A DNA stretch of 64,000 bases from Candidatus Leptovillus affinis (lineage in GTDB: Bacteria > Chloroflexota > Anaerolineae > Promineifilales > Promineifilaceae). Where the stretch lies: positions 124,001-188,000 of the forward strand of contig JADIYP010000007.1 of the NCBI GenBank assembly GCA_016705235.1, given 5' to 3'. A program made the translations under genes and the position numbers. The stretch's first letter is position 1. Each line of letters starts with the position of its first letter. The notes under the pieces were generated by a model, which had not been told where the DNA came from, did no database searches, and saw only the letters and a program-made list of their open reading frames with translations. Positions 50,166 through 59,019 of the stretch are shown here, piece by piece.

Positions 50166-50615
50166 ATGAACATCACAAATTACCCCTACGAAACCCAAAT
50201 TCAAGTCTCCTTTCGCGATCTGGATGCTTTAGGCCATGTCAACAACGCCGTTTTCTTTACCTATCTGGAAACGGCGCGCATCCAGTACATCACCAAATTC
50301 CTGGAGCATGGCCTGCCCATTCGTTTCGATCTGCTCGACATCCCCATTATTTTGGTGGAAGCGCGGTGCAGCTATAAATCCCAGGCCCTGTTTGGCGAAA
50401 TGCTCACTGTGGGCGTCGGCGTGACCCGCTTTGGCAACAAAAGCTTCGATCTGGATTATAAAATTGCGGGCGAAGACGGCCGTCTCGTAGCCCTCGGCAA
50501 AACCATCCAGGTCATGTACGACTACGACAACAACAGCGCCTTCCCCATCCCCGATGTGATCAAACAAAGCGTCTATGCCTACCAGTCCGGCTGGCGCGCG
50601 TCAGAAACTCTTTAA
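50166..50615 (+). CDS. Hotdog-fold acyl-CoA thioesterase (4HBT family)
   Basis: The 149-residue protein carries the 4HBT active-site motif FRDLDALGHVNNAVFF near residue 16, with the helix YLETARIQYI next. GGAG lies 5 bp before ATG 50166; the longer frame has no ribosome site. It opens a plus-strand set of acyl-CoA genes (enoyl-CoA hydratase, SDR, acyl-CoA dehydrogenase), so it probably hydrolyses an acyl-CoA intermediate or recycles CoA in that pathway. It is a diverged relative of the thioesterase at 5062-5499. Confidence 0.88.
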   Translation: MNITNYPYETQIQVSFRDLDALGHVNNAVFFTYLETARIQYITKFLEHGLPIRFDLLDIPIILVEARCSYKSQALFGEMLTVGVGVTRFGNKSFDLDYKIAGEDGRLVALGKTIQVMYDYDNNSAFPIPDVIKQSVYAYQSGWRASETL

Positions 50616-50690
50616 ACCCGGCGAAACCCATTGCGCCACGCCCGAATTTTTTTGTTATCACGCCCATTCCCAGCTAAGGAGACCCGTCTC

Positions 50691-51479
50691 ATGCCAGATT
50701 TCGAAACGCTCATCTATCAAACTCACCACAGCGTCGCCCTCATCACCATGAACCGCCCGGCGGTACGCAATGCCCTCAACATGCCCCTGAACCGTGATTT
50801 ACTGCTCGCCTTTCAGGCAGCCGCCGCCGATGACCAGATACGCGCCATTGTTCTCACCGGGGCGGGCGATGGCTTCTGCGCCGGAGCTGATCTGAGCATT
50901 TTCGGCCAAATGCCCACGCCGGAAGACCTCTACAACGTCATTGTCACCACCTATGACCCCCTGATGAGCCTCATCACCACCACGCCCAAACCGGTGATTG
51001 CCGCAGTGAACGGCGTAGCCGCCGGCGCAGGCATGTCGCTGGCTTTGGCGTGCGATTTACAGATAATGGCCCACGACGCCAGCCTGATGATGGCCTTTAG
51101 CAACATCGGCTTTGTGCCCGATGCCGGGGCGACCTGGTTCTTGATGCGCCGATTGGGTTACGGCCGTGCCTACCAACTGGCCATCGAAGGCAACCGCCTC
51201 CCAGCCGACCAATGCCTGGAATGGGGCCTGGCCAACAAAATCGCCCCGGCCAGCCAATTGGTTGACGAAGCGCTGGCCTGGGCGCACAAACTCGCCCAAC
51301 GCCCCACCCTGGCCCTGGGACTCACCAAACATGCCCTCACCTTTGCCGCCCAAAACACCCTGTCGGCAGCCATTGAATTTGAAGCCCGCCAGCAAATGAA
51401 AACCCTCGTCAGCCATGATTTTGCCGAAGGCGTCATGGCTTTCATGCAAAAACGCGAACCTGACTTTCAGGGCAAATAG
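50691..51479 (+). CDS. Enoyl-CoA hydratase/isomerase family protein
   Basis: A 262-residue crotonase-fold enzyme: NRPAVRNALN, GAGDGFCAGADLSIFG (CoA-binding and first oxyanion loop), NGVAAGAGMSLALACDLQ, and FSNIGFVPDAGATWFLMRRLG. The last block has Asp-Ala-Gly where classical hydratases have their catalytic Glu region, closer to PaaG/PaaB-type isomerases or 2-(1,2-epoxy)phenylacetyl-CoA isomerase. AAGGAGA lies 9 bp before ATG 50691. The operon context supports fatty or aromatic acyl-CoA breakdown. Confidence 0.88.
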   Translation: MPDFETLIYQTHHSVALITMNRPAVRNALNMPLNRDLLLAFQAAAADDQIRAIVLTGAGDGFCAGADLSIFGQMPTPEDLYNVIVTTYDPLMSLITTTPKPVIAAVNGVAAGAGMSLALACDLQIMAHDASLMMAFSNIGFVPDAGATWFLMRRLGYGRAYQLAIEGNRLPADQCLEWGLANKIAPASQLVDEALAWAHKLAQRPTLALGLTKHALTFAAQNTLSAAIEFEARQQMKTLVSHDFAEGVMAFMQKREPDFQGK

Positions 51480-51531
51480 CCGTTAGCTGCTGGCTGCGAG
51501 CCGGCAGTTTTTCGCCATATCGGGAGACACC

Positions 51532-52317
51532 ATGACCCATCAACCAGATTTTGACTTAACCGGAAAAGTAGCCCTGATCACCGGCGCGTCGCGCGGGATT
51601 GGGGAAACCATCGCCAAGGCCTATGCCGCGGCCGGCGCAAAAGTGGTTCTCGCCAGCCGCAAGCAGCCAGGACTCGACCTGATCGCGCAGCAGATCCGCG
51701 AGGCAGGCGGCGAGGCGCTGCCTGTGGCCGCCCATACCGGCAGCCTGACGGCCGTGCAGCAAGTAATAGAAAAAGCGTTAGAAACCTTTGGCGGCATCGA
51801 CATCGTAGTCAACAACGCCGCCACCAACCCACACTTCGGCCCGGTGATGAGCGCCGAGGAAGAACAGTGGACCAAAATTTTTGACGTGAATGTGTTGGGC
51901 TATTTCCGCGTGGTCAAGGCCTGTTACGAGTCGATGAAAGCGCGCGGCGGCGGCAAGGTGATCAATATGGCCTCGGTGGCCGGGAAACGGCCGTTACCCG
52001 CCATGGGTGTCTACTGCGTCAGCAAAGCGGCCGTGCTCATGCTCACCGAAGTCCTGGCCGCCGAACTGGCCCCCGACAACATCCAGGTCAACGCCATCGC
52101 CCCCGGCTTTGTGCAAACCCGCTTCAGCGCCGCCATCTGGAGCAACGACATGTTCAACGAGGCCGTCATGAAAACCATTCCCCAGGGACGCATGGCCCAA
52201 CCCGAAGAACTGACCGGCATCGCCCTATATCTGGCTTCAGCCGCTTCCAACTTCACCACCGGCGCCACCTTCGTCGTCGATGGCGGGCAGTTGGTAGGCA
52301 GCGGCATCGGCTCTTAA
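51532..52317 (+). CDS. Short-chain dehydrogenase/reductase (SDR)
   Basis: A classical 261-residue SDR: TGASRGIG (residues 18-25), NNAATNPHFG, serine in NMASVAGKRP, YCVSK catalytic Tyr/Lys, and the C-terminal VVDGGQ. The NNAATNPHFGP block is common in DHRS4-like and acyl-CoA-linked SDRs. It probably oxidises or reduces a hydroxyacyl-CoA or related alcohol in the pathway encoded around it. CGGGAGA precedes ATG 51532. It lies 52 bp after the hydratase gene and 19 bp before the acyl-CoA dehydrogenase gene. Confidence 0.92.
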   Translation: MTHQPDFDLTGKVALITGASRGIGETIAKAYAAAGAKVVLASRKQPGLDLIAQQIREAGGEALPVAAHTGSLTAVQQVIEKALETFGGIDIVVNNAATNPHFGPVMSAEEEQWTKIFDVNVLGYFRVVKACYESMKARGGGKVINMASVAGKRPLPAMGVYCVSKAAVLMLTEVLAAELAPDNIQVNAIAPGFVQTRFSAAIWSNDMFNEAVMKTIPQGRMAQPEELTGIALYLASAASNFTTGATFVVDGGQLVGSGIGS

Positions 52318-52336
52318 CCAACCAACCGGAGATTTC

Positions 52337-53524
52337 ATGAACACCACATCCCCTGAACTGACAATGATTCTGACCACGCTGCGCGAATTTGTAACTGAGG
52401 AAGTGATTCCGCTGGAGCCGCTGCTGCTCAACCACGATTACGACCACTTGCTGCCTCAATTACAGGCCAAACGAGACCAAGCCAAGGCTCTGGGCCTGTG
52501 GCTGCCGCAAATTCCGCAAGAATATGGCGGGATGGGGTTATCGCTGGTGGAACACGGCCGTGTCAGCGAAGTGTTGGGCCGTTCCCTCCTGGGCCATTAC
52601 GTCTTCAACTGCCAGGCGCCCGACGCCGGCAACATGGAAATCCTCATCGAGCATGGCACGCCGGAACAACAGGAAAGCTACCTGAAACCGCTGCTCGCCG
52701 GCGACATTCGTAGCTGTTTTTCCATGACCGAACCAGAAAATCCGGGGTCTAACCCGACGTGGATGAGCACAACGGCCGTTAAAGACGGCGCCGATTACGT
52801 CATCACCGGCCACAAATGGTTCAGCACCGCCGCCGACGGCGCAGCCTTCGCCATCGTCATGGCCATCACCGATCCGGCAGCGGCCAAACACCAACGCGCC
52901 AGCCAGATCATCGTGCCCACACACTTGCCTGGTTTCCGGCTGGTGCGCAACACTTCGGTGATGGGCGAGCGCGGCCTGGGCTGGGCCAGCCACGGCGAGA
53001 TCATGTACGATGGCGTGCGCGTGCCGCAAAGCAATTTGCTTGGTCCAGAAGGCGCGGGCTTTATGATCGCTCAGGAGCGCCTTGGCCCAGGGCGCATCCA
53101 CCACTGTATGCGCTGGATTGGCATCTGCGAACGCGCCTTCGACCTGATGTGCGCCCATGCCGTGCGCCGCGAAGTGGCTCCCGGCCACGCCCTCGCCGAG
53201 CAGCAAACCATCCAAAACTGGGTCGCCGAATCACGCGCCGAAATCAATGCCGCCCGCCTCATGGTTTTGGACGCCGCCCACAAAATGGACCAACAAGGCC
53301 AATACGCCGCCCGCGACGAAGTCTCGTTGATAAAATTTTACGTGGCCGGGGTATTACAGCGCGTTTTAGATCGCGCCTTGCAGGCCCACGGCGCGCTGGG
53401 CATGACCGACGAGACGCCCATCGCCTACTGGTATCGCCACGAACGCGCCGCCCGCATCTACGACGGCCCGGACGAAGTACACAAACGCGCCGTCGCCCGC
53501 CGTATTTTGCAGCGCTACAACTAA
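52337..53524 (+). CDS. Acyl-CoA dehydrogenase
   Basis: A 395-residue FAD enzyme that removes two hydrogens from an acyl-CoA, passing electrons to ETF. CFSMTEPENPGSNPTWMSTTA holds the FAD/substrate contact region, ITGHKWFSTAADGA the middle domain, RGLGWASHGEIMYDGVRVP the beta domain and QAHGALGMTDETPIAYWYRHERAARIYDGPDEVHKRAVARRIL the C-terminal FAD-binding block. The catalytic base is probably not the usual C-terminal Glu of short-chain enzymes but resembles the ACAD10/11 branch, with D in YDGPDEVH. It ends the operon at a strong terminator. Confidence 0.94.
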   Translation: MNTTSPELTMILTTLREFVTEEVIPLEPLLLNHDYDHLLPQLQAKRDQAKALGLWLPQIPQEYGGMGLSLVEHGRVSEVLGRSLLGHYVFNCQAPDAGNMEILIEHGTPEQQESYLKPLLAGDIRSCFSMTEPENPGSNPTWMSTTAVKDGADYVITGHKWFSTAADGAAFAIVMAITDPAAAKHQRASQIIVPTHLPGFRLVRNTSVMGERGLGWASHGEIMYDGVRVPQSNLLGPEGAGFMIAQERLGPGRIHHCMRWIGICERAFDLMCAHAVRREVAPGHALAEQQTIQNWVAESRAEINAARLMVLDAAHKMDQQGQYAARDEVSLIKFYVAGVLQRVLDRALQAHGALGMTDETPIAYWYRHERAARIYDGPDEVHKRAVARRILQRYN

Positions 53525-53568
53525 AAAAGGCGCGCCGTGCCCGGAAATGGGGCACGGCGCGCCTTTTT
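53523..53568. terminator. Strong bidirectional terminator
   Basis: AAAAAGGCGCGCCGTGCCC and GGGCACGGCGCGCCTTTTT form a perfect stem of about 19 bp around GGAAATG. It overlaps the stop of the acyl-CoA dehydrogenase gene and has A- and T-runs on its two sides, so it works for both strands. The minus-strand pseudogene ends 39 bp beyond. Confidence 0.95.
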
Positions 53569-53606
53569 GATCTGCATTTACAGCGCGTGCCTGAGATTAC
53601 CAGCCG

Positions 53607-55153
53607 TTATTCCGGCCGATGGCGCAAACAGGCCCACAACGAACCAAAACCCAATGCCAACACACAGGCGGCAAAGATAAGGAGGCCGTTTGTTTGTGGG
53701 GTGGCGACGATGGGCTGAAGGGAAACGGCCGTGGGCGAATTCGCCACATCGATTGTCCCCAGCGTAAAGTTGCTGCCCAGGCAGGTCACATCCACGCCGC
53801 TAAACGTCACCCGGTCTCCGGCAATCGAGGTGCCGGTTACACAACCACCGGCAATTTCAGCAAACGTACCGGTAGCCCCGGCTCGCGTGAGCAGGCGATA
53901 ATTCGTAGCGGTTCCAGCCGGACTCCCCGTCATGCCGCCGTCACTGAAATCAAAAATAACGTCCACTGTTCCGCCAGCCGTGCCGGCATCGGTGCGGTCA
54001 AAATAAAATGAGCGCAACCAACGTTGACTCGTATTTATATTCCATCCCGCTGTTGGCAAATCGGCCGTGGTATTCACATTCGTTGCTACATTGTGACCAA
54101 ACAACAGCCAATCGCCGTCAGCGTTTAGGAAAGTTCCATTTACCACAACCATCCCAGCTGCCTGAGCTTCAGTATGAGATACACCCCCAAACCGCCCAAT
54201 CCCAGCCACATCCAGGTCAAAATCGCCATTGGCCGGGGTATCGCCATCATAATAATCATTAGTGCTGGCTACGTCAAAAGCAATGTTATACTTGGATGAA
54301 AGATAATTCTCCACCAAAATCTTCTGCACATCCGGCAAATTTTCATTAAAGAAGATCAATTCAGCGATATTACCTGTAAGTGGAAACCACTTCCGCTCTC
54401 ACCAATATAAGATGAAATCATTCACATTAAGGGAATAGGATTGGGATCATTACCCATCAGGTTGCACTTAAGGCATTGTTGTTACTAACCGAATGGCTTG
54501 AGTGGCCACCATTGAAGCTGAGTAACAAAATATTTGTCGCATTCATCCAACCAGTTTACTAGGCTTAAACCAGAATTGGTAGTCACTTCCTCGATTAACA
54601 GGTGAACACTCGGTTCCCGAATAAAGATTACTCCCATCAGAAGTGCCAGTATCGCTTCCCTGCTCATAGACAAAACCATCAGCGCCAGTGGAATTAAACA
54701 CAGAAAAAATTGTGAATTGGTCTAAAGTTATCGCCCCGCTAACCAAGGCATCGGTTTGTGACCCATTGAAATAGAGTGTCGGTTGATTATTGAGAGACCC
54801 TGTATTAAAAGTTGGCTGATTTACAGTAACACTATTGGTAGCATTGGCACCATTACCACTCTGATCTTGCCAACAACCAACAGAATTCCTGTTGCAGCTG
54901 GGATGGTGCAGCCACTATCTGAGAAGACGCCCCGGTCGGCGCGGAGCCAAAGTTCCAGGGTGCTAGAGCCATCGGTGACGCCAACGCCGCCAGGACCGTT
55001 GCCCGCAGCTGCTAAAGTAAACGCTTTTTGCGGCGCAAACCACAACAGGCTTAGAACCAGCAAGCCAAACAACGCCAAAAGATACATTTTGCTGCCGAAT
55101 TTAGCAGCTCCCCCAAAAAGACGACTGTCCTTCTGCTTCCGTTCCCCATTCAT
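53607..55153 (-). pseudogene. Frameshifted LamG-like surface protein gene
   Basis: A strong AGGAGG precedes ATG 55153 and a long signal peptide (MYLLALFGLLVLSLLWF). Then comes TDGSSTLELWLRADRGVFSDSGC, a LamG-type opening. Homology continues in other frames: GCWQDQSGNGANATN after a shift near 54890, DALVSGAITLDQFTIFSVFNSTGADGF, a shift with stop near 54543, further shifts at about 54470, 54425 and 54380, then ENLPDVQKILVENYLSSKYNIAF to the end. The C-terminus has a sorting-like helix and basic tail (GLLIFAACVLALGFGSLWACLRHRPE). At least four shifts cluster in 500 bp, so the gene is dead or the assembly is poor there. The intact product would be about 500 residues and cell-surface attached. Confidence 0.75.
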
Positions 55154-55866
55154 CACGTAAACCTCCTGAAAGGATTGACGGCCGTTCCCACCCATTCACC
55201 GTTTCATACCGCAGACGGGAAAACGGCCGTTTCAATAAACGAAACAATAAATTATAGTGCATCAAAGTTGGCTGGTTGAATAATGGAAAATTACCGCTTA
55301 CTACTGGCGAAAGAAAAAGTTTTTCAGGCAACATGCCTCCAAAGAAGGCAAGCAAAAAACCAATCGCATTATACTAACACACTCCGGCAATTAGGTTAGA
55401 AATTGGTAGTAAAGCGCCAGATCACCTTACAACGTTCCTTACGAACACAGGAACTATCCCCTGAAGGCGTCAAGCCCATGTTCCCTAAAAACTTTACCCG
55501 CCTCCTTCCTGCATTGACGCCACAAACCCTTAACCGTTACCGATAATCATCCATCCTACACTTGACCAAATCATGCGAGACCATAGAATGATATGGGTTT
55601 TGTAACTATGCAGACCCCAAGGGTTCGCTCCCTAGAATTTGGATTATTTGGGCGACAAACCCTTGGGGTCTTGCCAGAGGAACCTGGACAGTGACTGGGT
55701 TTTTTATTGGCCACCAGGCATCTTCTCAAAAAGTTGGGGAATTTGTAGGTCAGATTGTTAATCCGACCGTGCGGAATGGCATTCCGCACTACGACACCCC
55801 GAAATATTGAAAAGATACGCCCCAGGCTCTCTTTGAGCACTCTTGTGAAATAAACTGGAGATATTT
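55154..55866. other. Long gap upstream of two divergent genes
   Basis: This 713-bp gap holds no gene I can support. It contains two ACGGCCGT octamers near 55183-55230, a single GACCCCAAGGGTTT hairpin repeat in inverted orientation (55606-55687) and a short palindrome GTGCGGAATGGCATTCCGCAC (55769-55789). The stretch 55380-55560 shows nothing recognisable. Promoters for both neighbours should lie here, but none is clear. Confidence 0.6.
55606..55687 (-). repeat. GACCCCAAGGGTTT hairpin repeat, inverted single copy
   Basis: CAGACCCCAAGGGTTCG and CGACAAACCCTTGGGGTCTTGCCAGAGGAACCTG match the 89-bp unit read on the minus strand, including its flanking CAGGTTTCTCTGGCAAGACC block (here reverse complemented and slightly changed). 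Confidence 0.8.
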
Positions 55867-56511
55867 ATGAAAATTGGACTCATCCCGGCTGCCGGTCTGG
55901 CAACCAGGTTAGGCATTACCACGCCCAAGGAACTCATCCACCACCAAGGTCAGGCTATCATCGATTACAGCATCGATCACCTGATCGACGCCAAGGTGGA
56001 TCGCATTGTTATCGTCATTCGTCAGGGCAAAGAAGCCATCCAGGAGCATGTCACCCACAAATATCACGACTTCCCCTTTGAATTTGTCTATCAGGACGGC
56101 AAAATCGGCCGTCTAATTGACGCTATCAAAGCCAGTTACCAGGCAATCAGCCAGCATCAGGTGTATTTTTGCATGGCCGACACCCGAATAACGCCCAACC
56201 CATTTCAACTCAACCCCACTCACGAACTTACCCTGCTTTGCTTCCAGGCTCCAGGTGAAACATGGCAGCATTTCGGCGTGATTGATCCACAAAGCCATCA
56301 AATTGTCGACAAACCATCAACCTACATCAGCAGCATCTGCTGGGGGGCGTTAATCTGGCAGCCAGCCTTCACCGAACGCCTCATGACGCAGCACGATCTC
56401 ACCCAGGCCATGAACGACGCTGACTGGGAGCATCAACTCTGCATCGACTCTTACAAAGATATCGGCCTAAAACCCGACAACGCCACCCATAAACCAAAGG
56501 CCGCTCAATGA
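55867..56511 (+). CDS. Sugar nucleotidyltransferase-like protein
   Basis: A 214-residue NTP-transferase-fold protein: IPAAGLATRLG (4-14, nucleotide loop), the KELIHHQGQAIIDYSIDHL continuation where PKEL replaces the usual PKAL/PKPM, and CMADTRITPNP, which stands in place of the metal-binding GD motif. It is shorter than glucose-1-phosphate thymidylyl/uridylyltransferases and lacks their C-terminal helices. It would activate a sugar phosphate for the glycosyltransferase encoded next, whose start overlaps its stop (ATGA). GGAGA lies 8 bp before ATG 55867. Confidence 0.85.
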   Translation: MKIGLIPAAGLATRLGITTPKELIHHQGQAIIDYSIDHLIDAKVDRIVIVIRQGKEAIQEHVTHKYHDFPFEFVYQDGKIGRLIDAIKASYQAISQHQVYFCMADTRITPNPFQLNPTHELTLLCFQAPGETWQHFGVIDPQSHQIVDKPSTYISSICWGALIWQPAFTERLMTQHDLTQAMNDADWEHQLCIDSYKDIGLKPDNATHKPKAAQ

Positions 56512-57548
56512 ACAATTCACCCCACAAACCAAACATGTTTGCCTCAACGGTCAGCGGATGGGGCGATGCGCGTTTTGCGGCGCGCGCGCGGCCCATCTTT
56601 GTGCCAGACAGAATGAACAAAGTTCCCCGAGGCAAGTTTCGCCTGCTGGATGAGGCCGCCTTGTTTTTTCGCGTTATCAAAGCCGCCCGCGCCGAACGGG
56701 TTTTGCTTTTGTTCAGTTCCCGTGGATACCTGAAACCAGAACTGCTGGCGGCCGCTTTCATCGGCTTGTGGCCCAAACGCTGGCGGCCATACATCGTGTT
56801 TTACGGGGAAATGTACGAACCGGATACCGGCTTACGCGGTTTGACAGAACCCTGGGTGATGAAGCTCGCCAATCGCGCCGTTTTTCGTTTTGCCCTCCAC
56901 TCCGCTGCCGAAATCCCCGTTTTTTCGCGCCTGTGGGGCATCGACGAAAGCAAAATCCGTTCCTGCTCATTCTTCAATAAAAACGCCCGCCCCGATGTTG
57001 TTGTGCCGGATAAACCGCGCGGCCAACACATCTTTGCCGGTGGGACTTCGTTTCGTGATTATGAACCGCTGCTGGCAGCCGCCCGCTTGATGCCCGACCA
57101 GGAATTTGTCATTGCCACCAACCGATTGGATGATCACCCGGCTATCCCGGCTAATGTGCGCGCCGGGCTGGTGACGCCGGCCGAATTCGATCAGTTAATT
57201 GATACGGCCGCGGCCGTGGTCGTTCCCTTACGCACGGATGTGCATCGCATCACCGGCATGTTGACCTATTTGCAGGCGATGTGGGCCAAAAAGCCAACCA
57301 TCGTTTCGGATACATTGGGGGTGCGCGAATACGTTGCAGACGGCAAAACGGGTATCATTGTAGATGGTTCGCCGGCAAGTTATGTGGCGGCAATTCAGTG
57401 GGTGCTGGACCCGGCCAATAACGGCCGTATCCACCACATGTGCACCCTCGCCCACAACACCGTCCGCGAGCAATTTACCATCGAAAACCATGTCACTCAG
57501 CTTCTTGCCATCATGGACGAAGCGCTGGAGGCAGCCTCTGCTTCATGA
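56508..57548 (+). CDS. GT-B-fold glycosyltransferase (family 1/4)
   Basis: The 346-residue protein has the GT-B pattern: an N-terminal half with VLLLFSSRGYLKPELLA and YIVFYGEMYEPDTG, and a C-terminal Rossmann half. The latter contains HIFAGGTSFRDYEPLLAAARLMP, VVVPLRTDVHRITGMLTYLQAMWAKKPTIVSDTLGVREYVADGKTGIIV, where the E of GVREYV fits the EX7E region. The acceptor is unknown. ATG 56508 overlaps the previous stop and its own stop overlaps the next start, so at least three genes are translationally coupled. Confidence 0.85.
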   Translation: MNNSPHKPNMFASTVSGWGDARFAARARPIFVPDRMNKVPRGKFRLLDEAALFFRVIKAARAERVLLLFSSRGYLKPELLAAAFIGLWPKRWRPYIVFYGEMYEPDTGLRGLTEPWVMKLANRAVFRFALHSAAEIPVFSRLWGIDESKIRSCSFFNKNARPDVVVPDKPRGQHIFAGGTSFRDYEPLLAAARLMPDQEFVIATNRLDDHPAIPANVRAGLVTPAEFDQLIDTAAAVVVPLRTDVHRITGMLTYLQAMWAKKPTIVSDTLGVREYVADGKTGIIVDGSPASYVAAIQWVLDPANNGRIHHMCTLAHNTVREQFTIENHVTQLLAIMDEALEAASAS

Positions 57549-58597
57549 ACAAACCCGACACCATGCCAGTTCGCCCAGACGAACAATTCGACGAAACCAA
57601 ATTGGCTAACTATCTGCACGGCCGTTTCCCCGGCAGCAGCAATCCCCTCACCGTGCGGCAGTTCGGCGGCGGCGCGGCCAATCTCACCTACCTGCTTGAT
57701 TATGGCACGCACGAATACGTGCTGCGCCGCCCGCCGCTCGGCCCCATCGCCAAATCCGCCCACGACATGGCCCGCGAGTACAAGGTGCTGTCGGCGCTGC
57801 ATCAGGTGTTTCCTTATGCGCCCAGAGCGTTTTTGTTTTGCGACGACACGGCCGTTATCGGCGCCAACTTCTTCGTCATGGAACGGCGGCAGGGCCTGGT
57901 TGTGCGCCGGAACATGCCGCCAGAATACGCCAACCAGCCGCACGCCGCCCGGCGCATGAGCGAGGCGCTGGTGGACGCCCTGGCCGACTTTCACGCCGTC
58001 GATTATCAGGCCGTCGGTCTGGGCGACCTGGGCGAGCCGGATGGGTTTATCGAGCGGCAAATTGAGGGGTGGTACGGCCGTTGGCACAAAGCCAAAACTG
58101 CGGATGTCGCCGCCATGGATGCCGTCTACGCCTGGCTCAAAGCCAATCTGCCGCCCGCCAGCGCCCACTCCCTCGTCCACAACGACTATAAATTAGATAA
58201 CGTCATGCTCGATCCGGCCGATCCGGGCAAACTGGTCGCCATCTTCGATTGGGACATGTGCACCCTCGGCGACCCGCTCAACGACCTGGGCGCGCTGCTC
58301 TGCTATTGGAGCGAACCCACCGACCCGCCCTATTTTCAGGCCATGGCCATGATGCCCACCGGCGACAAAGGCTTTCTGACGCGGCAGGAATTGGTGGAAC
58401 GGTACGCCGAGAAAAGCGGCCGTTCCATTTCCAACATTCGCTTTTACCACGCCCTCGGCCTTTACCGCCTCACAGTCATCATCGCCCAAATTTACATCCG
58501 CTACCATCGCGGCCAAACCCAGGACCAGCGCTTCGCCGCCTTCGGCCCGATGATTCCGCTGATGGCGCAGGCGGCTCTGGAAATTACGACCCGTTAA
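57545..58597 (+). CDS. ACAD10/11-type phosphotransferase (APH family)
   Basis: The 350-residue kinase matches the N-terminal domain of ACAD10/ACAD11. FGGGAANLTYLLDYGTHEYVLRRPPLGPIAKSAHDMAREYKVLSAL is the ATP-binding lobe, LVHNDYKLDNVMLD the catalytic loop and IFDWDMCTLGDPLNDLG the metal site. In animals this domain phosphorylates 4-hydroxyacyl-CoAs so that the fused dehydrogenase can act. Here the dehydrogenase is separate (52337-53524), 4 kb away. ATG 57545 overlaps the glycosyltransferase stop. A PECR-like reductase is two genes downstream. Confidence 0.92.
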   Translation: MNKPDTMPVRPDEQFDETKLANYLHGRFPGSSNPLTVRQFGGGAANLTYLLDYGTHEYVLRRPPLGPIAKSAHDMAREYKVLSALHQVFPYAPRAFLFCDDTAVIGANFFVMERRQGLVVRRNMPPEYANQPHAARRMSEALVDALADFHAVDYQAVGLGDLGEPDGFIERQIEGWYGRWHKAKTADVAAMDAVYAWLKANLPPASAHSLVHNDYKLDNVMLDPADPGKLVAIFDWDMCTLGDPLNDLGALLCYWSEPTDPPYFQAMAMMPTGDKGFLTRQELVERYAEKSGRSISNIRFYHALGLYRLTVIIAQIYIRYHRGQTQDQRFAAFGPMIPLMAQAALEITTR

Positions 58598-58608
58598 CCG
58601 GAAAAGCG

Positions 58609-59019
58609 ATGCTTACTCTTTACCTTTTTATTTCCACTCTGGTCCGCCGCATCAAAATTGGTCTCAAAGACCCGGAATTTCGCGGCTTGTTTTATGCCGC
58701 GCTAATCATCATCGGCGTTGGCGGCTGGTTTTATCACAGCGTTGAAGGCTGGTCGTGGCTGGACTCGTTTTACTTCACCATCATCACCCTGACGACCGTA
58801 GGTTATGGCGATTTTTCCCCCAAAACCGATTTAGGCAAACTGTTCACCATGGTCTATGTGGTGTTGGGACTGGGCATTATTTCCAGCTTCATTCTCATTT
58901 TAGCCCGCCAACCGGGCAAGCAGCAGTCGGCCCTGCTCCAGCGATTCCGCAGTCACACCGACACCCCACCCGCAGAAACAAATTCCTCAGATTCACCAAC
59001 CAAGGATAAGCAACCATGA
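58609..59019 (+). CDS. Two-helix potassium channel protein
   Basis: The 136-residue protein has two membrane helices (about 26-44 and 76-98) flanking a pore loop with the K+ selectivity filter TLTTVGYGD (61-69). This is the minimal KcsA/Kir-like Ion_trans_2 layout. The C-terminal 35 residues are polar and Ser/Thr/Pro-rich, with no RCK domain, so gating is not obvious; a tetramer in the membrane is expected. ATG 58609 follows the kinase stop by 11 bp. Its TGA overlaps the next start (ATGA). Why a channel sits in an acyl-CoA operon is unclear. Confidence 0.92.
   Translation: MLTLYLFISTLVRRIKIGLKDPEFRGLFYAALIIIGVGGWFYHSVEGWSWLDSFYFTIITLTTVGYGDFSPKTDLGKLFTMVYVVLGLGIISSFILILARQPGKQQSALLQRFRSHTDTPPAETNSSDSPTKDKQP

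Noticed and set aside
54485..54746. Short separate genes within the surface-protein region
   Set aside because: They are successive frames of one decayed protein, as shown by continuous LamG-like similarity across the shifts.
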